NCBI RefSeq assembly: GCF_014859565.1
Contig: NZ_JACUUA010000223.1
Location: forward strand, 1-5,145
Direction: 5' to 3'
DNA: 5,145 nucleotides
DNA from: Marinospirillum sp.
GTDB lineage: Bacteria; Pseudomonadota; Gammaproteobacteria; Pseudomonadales; Halomonadaceae
A model generated the notes under the pieces. That model was not told the DNA's origin, did not search any database, and saw only the letters and a program-made list of their open reading frames with translations. Shown here in pieces: positions 4,704-5,145 of the stretch. The translations under genes and the position numbers were made by a program. How positions within the stretch are numbered: the first letter of the stretch is position 1; every line of letters starts with the position of its first letter.

Positions 4704-5145
4704 AGCATGTAGAAAAATCTCTTTCCAGCCAGCTTTCCCTACCAACAGCTCGTTCTCTGTTGTTCATTTTTGATTGCCGGTTTTTGTCGGCAACCCTTGG
4801 TTAATTCTGTGTTTCTGGCCTTTTCAGGCTTTGGCTTCTGCAAGCCAGTGTTTATGCTGCTTTCAGCACTGCTTTTTGGAGCTGGCTTGAACCCGGCTCT
4901 GCTGCTTTATTGAACCAGCTTGCCATAGTGGGCCAGCTTTTCAATGTTGTGGATCAGGCAAAATAATTGCCACTGACCTTGTACCTTGGTTTTGCCTCTC
5001 AGGCTGAAGCGGTTTAATCCCTTGTTGGTGCCGATGTTGCCGAAGACCGGTTCCACCACCGACATGCGGTGACCATAAACCTCTTTGCCCAGGGGGTTAT
5101 CCACACGGTGTTTCATCCAGTCGGTGTAGTTCGGTGGTCGTTTTT
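4704..5145 (-). mobile_element. IS1182-family insertion sequence, copy C (3' end only, diverged variant)
   Basis: This is the transposase-3' end of a third copy, cut by the right edge. It aligns with 1914 to about 2353 of copy B but differs at scattered positions throughout, roughly one base in ten by eye, including a one-base insertion in the T run near 4785. It is therefore a related variant rather than the same recent copy. The terminal end reads AGCATGTAGAAAAATCT (4704-4720). AACG (4700-4703) abuts it directly, as for copy B. It has the same orientation as the other two copies and lies 16 bases before the start of the ADP-ribosyltransferase gene. Confidence 0.92.
4907..5145 (-). CDS. IS1182-family transposase, C-terminal ~79 residues (partial)
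   Basis: This is the C-terminal end of a transposase corresponding to residues 446-523 of the copy B protein; the rest is beyond the right edge. The catalytic glutamate is present in MSVVEPVFGNIGTNKGLN. Compared with copy B there are a few conservative substitutions (KEVYGH for KEIYSH, QLFC for QLYC, KLVQ for KLAQ) and no frameshift. The low ratio of protein to DNA change suggests the variant has been under selection as a functional transposase. Confidence 0.93.
   Translation of the reverse strand, partial: KRPPNYTDWMKHRVDNPLGKEVYGHRMSVVEPVFGNIGTNKGLNRFSLRGKTKVQGQWQLFCLIHNIEKLAHYGKLVQ

Noticed and set aside
4704..4708. ATG at 4708 as the true start of the ADP-ribosyltransferase
   Set aside because: It lies in the IS end and exists only through a substitution in copy C. 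A strong AAGGAGG precedes the start at 4687, which also fits the usual short N-terminus before YHG.

Overview
The window reads as a piece of a chromosomal-type integron cassette array, probably from a marine gammaproteobacterium (Vibrionaceae or a neighbour). The main evidence is a roughly 120-base attC of the long Vibrio-repeat type at 513-632, a second, shorter and unrelated attC at 3749-3824, and genes that all run on the minus strand with an attC directly after each stop codon. No integrase or attI is present, so the integron platform would lie beyond the high-coordinate end. The organism call is tentative because it rests on attC style and mobile-element content only.

Read along the minus strand (high to low coordinate) the order is: 3' end of an IS1182-family element (copy C, 5145-4704, cut by the window edge); cassette 2 (4702-3750) with a probable ADP-ribosyltransferase toxin gene and an overlapping unrecognised gene, ending in a 75-base attC; a complete IS1182-family element (copy B, 3748-1914, 523-residue DDE transposase); cassette 1 (1912-513) with one AT-rich gene for an unrecognised 414-residue protein, ending in the 120-base attC; and the 5' quarter of a third element (copy A, 511-1), identical by eye to copy B. 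No gene-free stretch exceeds 300 bases; every intergenic stretch is an attC or an IS end.

The most notable point is the position of the insertion sequences. Cassette boundaries can be read independently of the IS, because the first bases of a cassette must complement the inverse core of its own attC. This holds for both: GTTAGAA with TTCTAAC, and GTTATATTTTT with AAAAATATAAC. All four visible IS ends lie at these cassette junctions, next to the AACG/CGTT containing the core where integron integrase cuts, and all three copies point the same way. This looks like a DDE insertion sequence that targets, or is selected at, integron core sites, and it replaces cassette-cassette junctions with cassette-IS-cassette junctions.

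Functionally, cassette 2 has the form of a toxin-antitoxin or toxin-immunity pair: a small PARP-like/DUF3990-like ADP-ribosyltransferase followed by a 144-residue protein whose start overlaps the toxin stop (ATGA) and has no Shine-Dalgarno sequence. Neither cassette has a convincing promoter of its own, so expression probably depends on transcription coming through the co-oriented IS copies. Functions of the 144- and 414-residue proteins are unknown.
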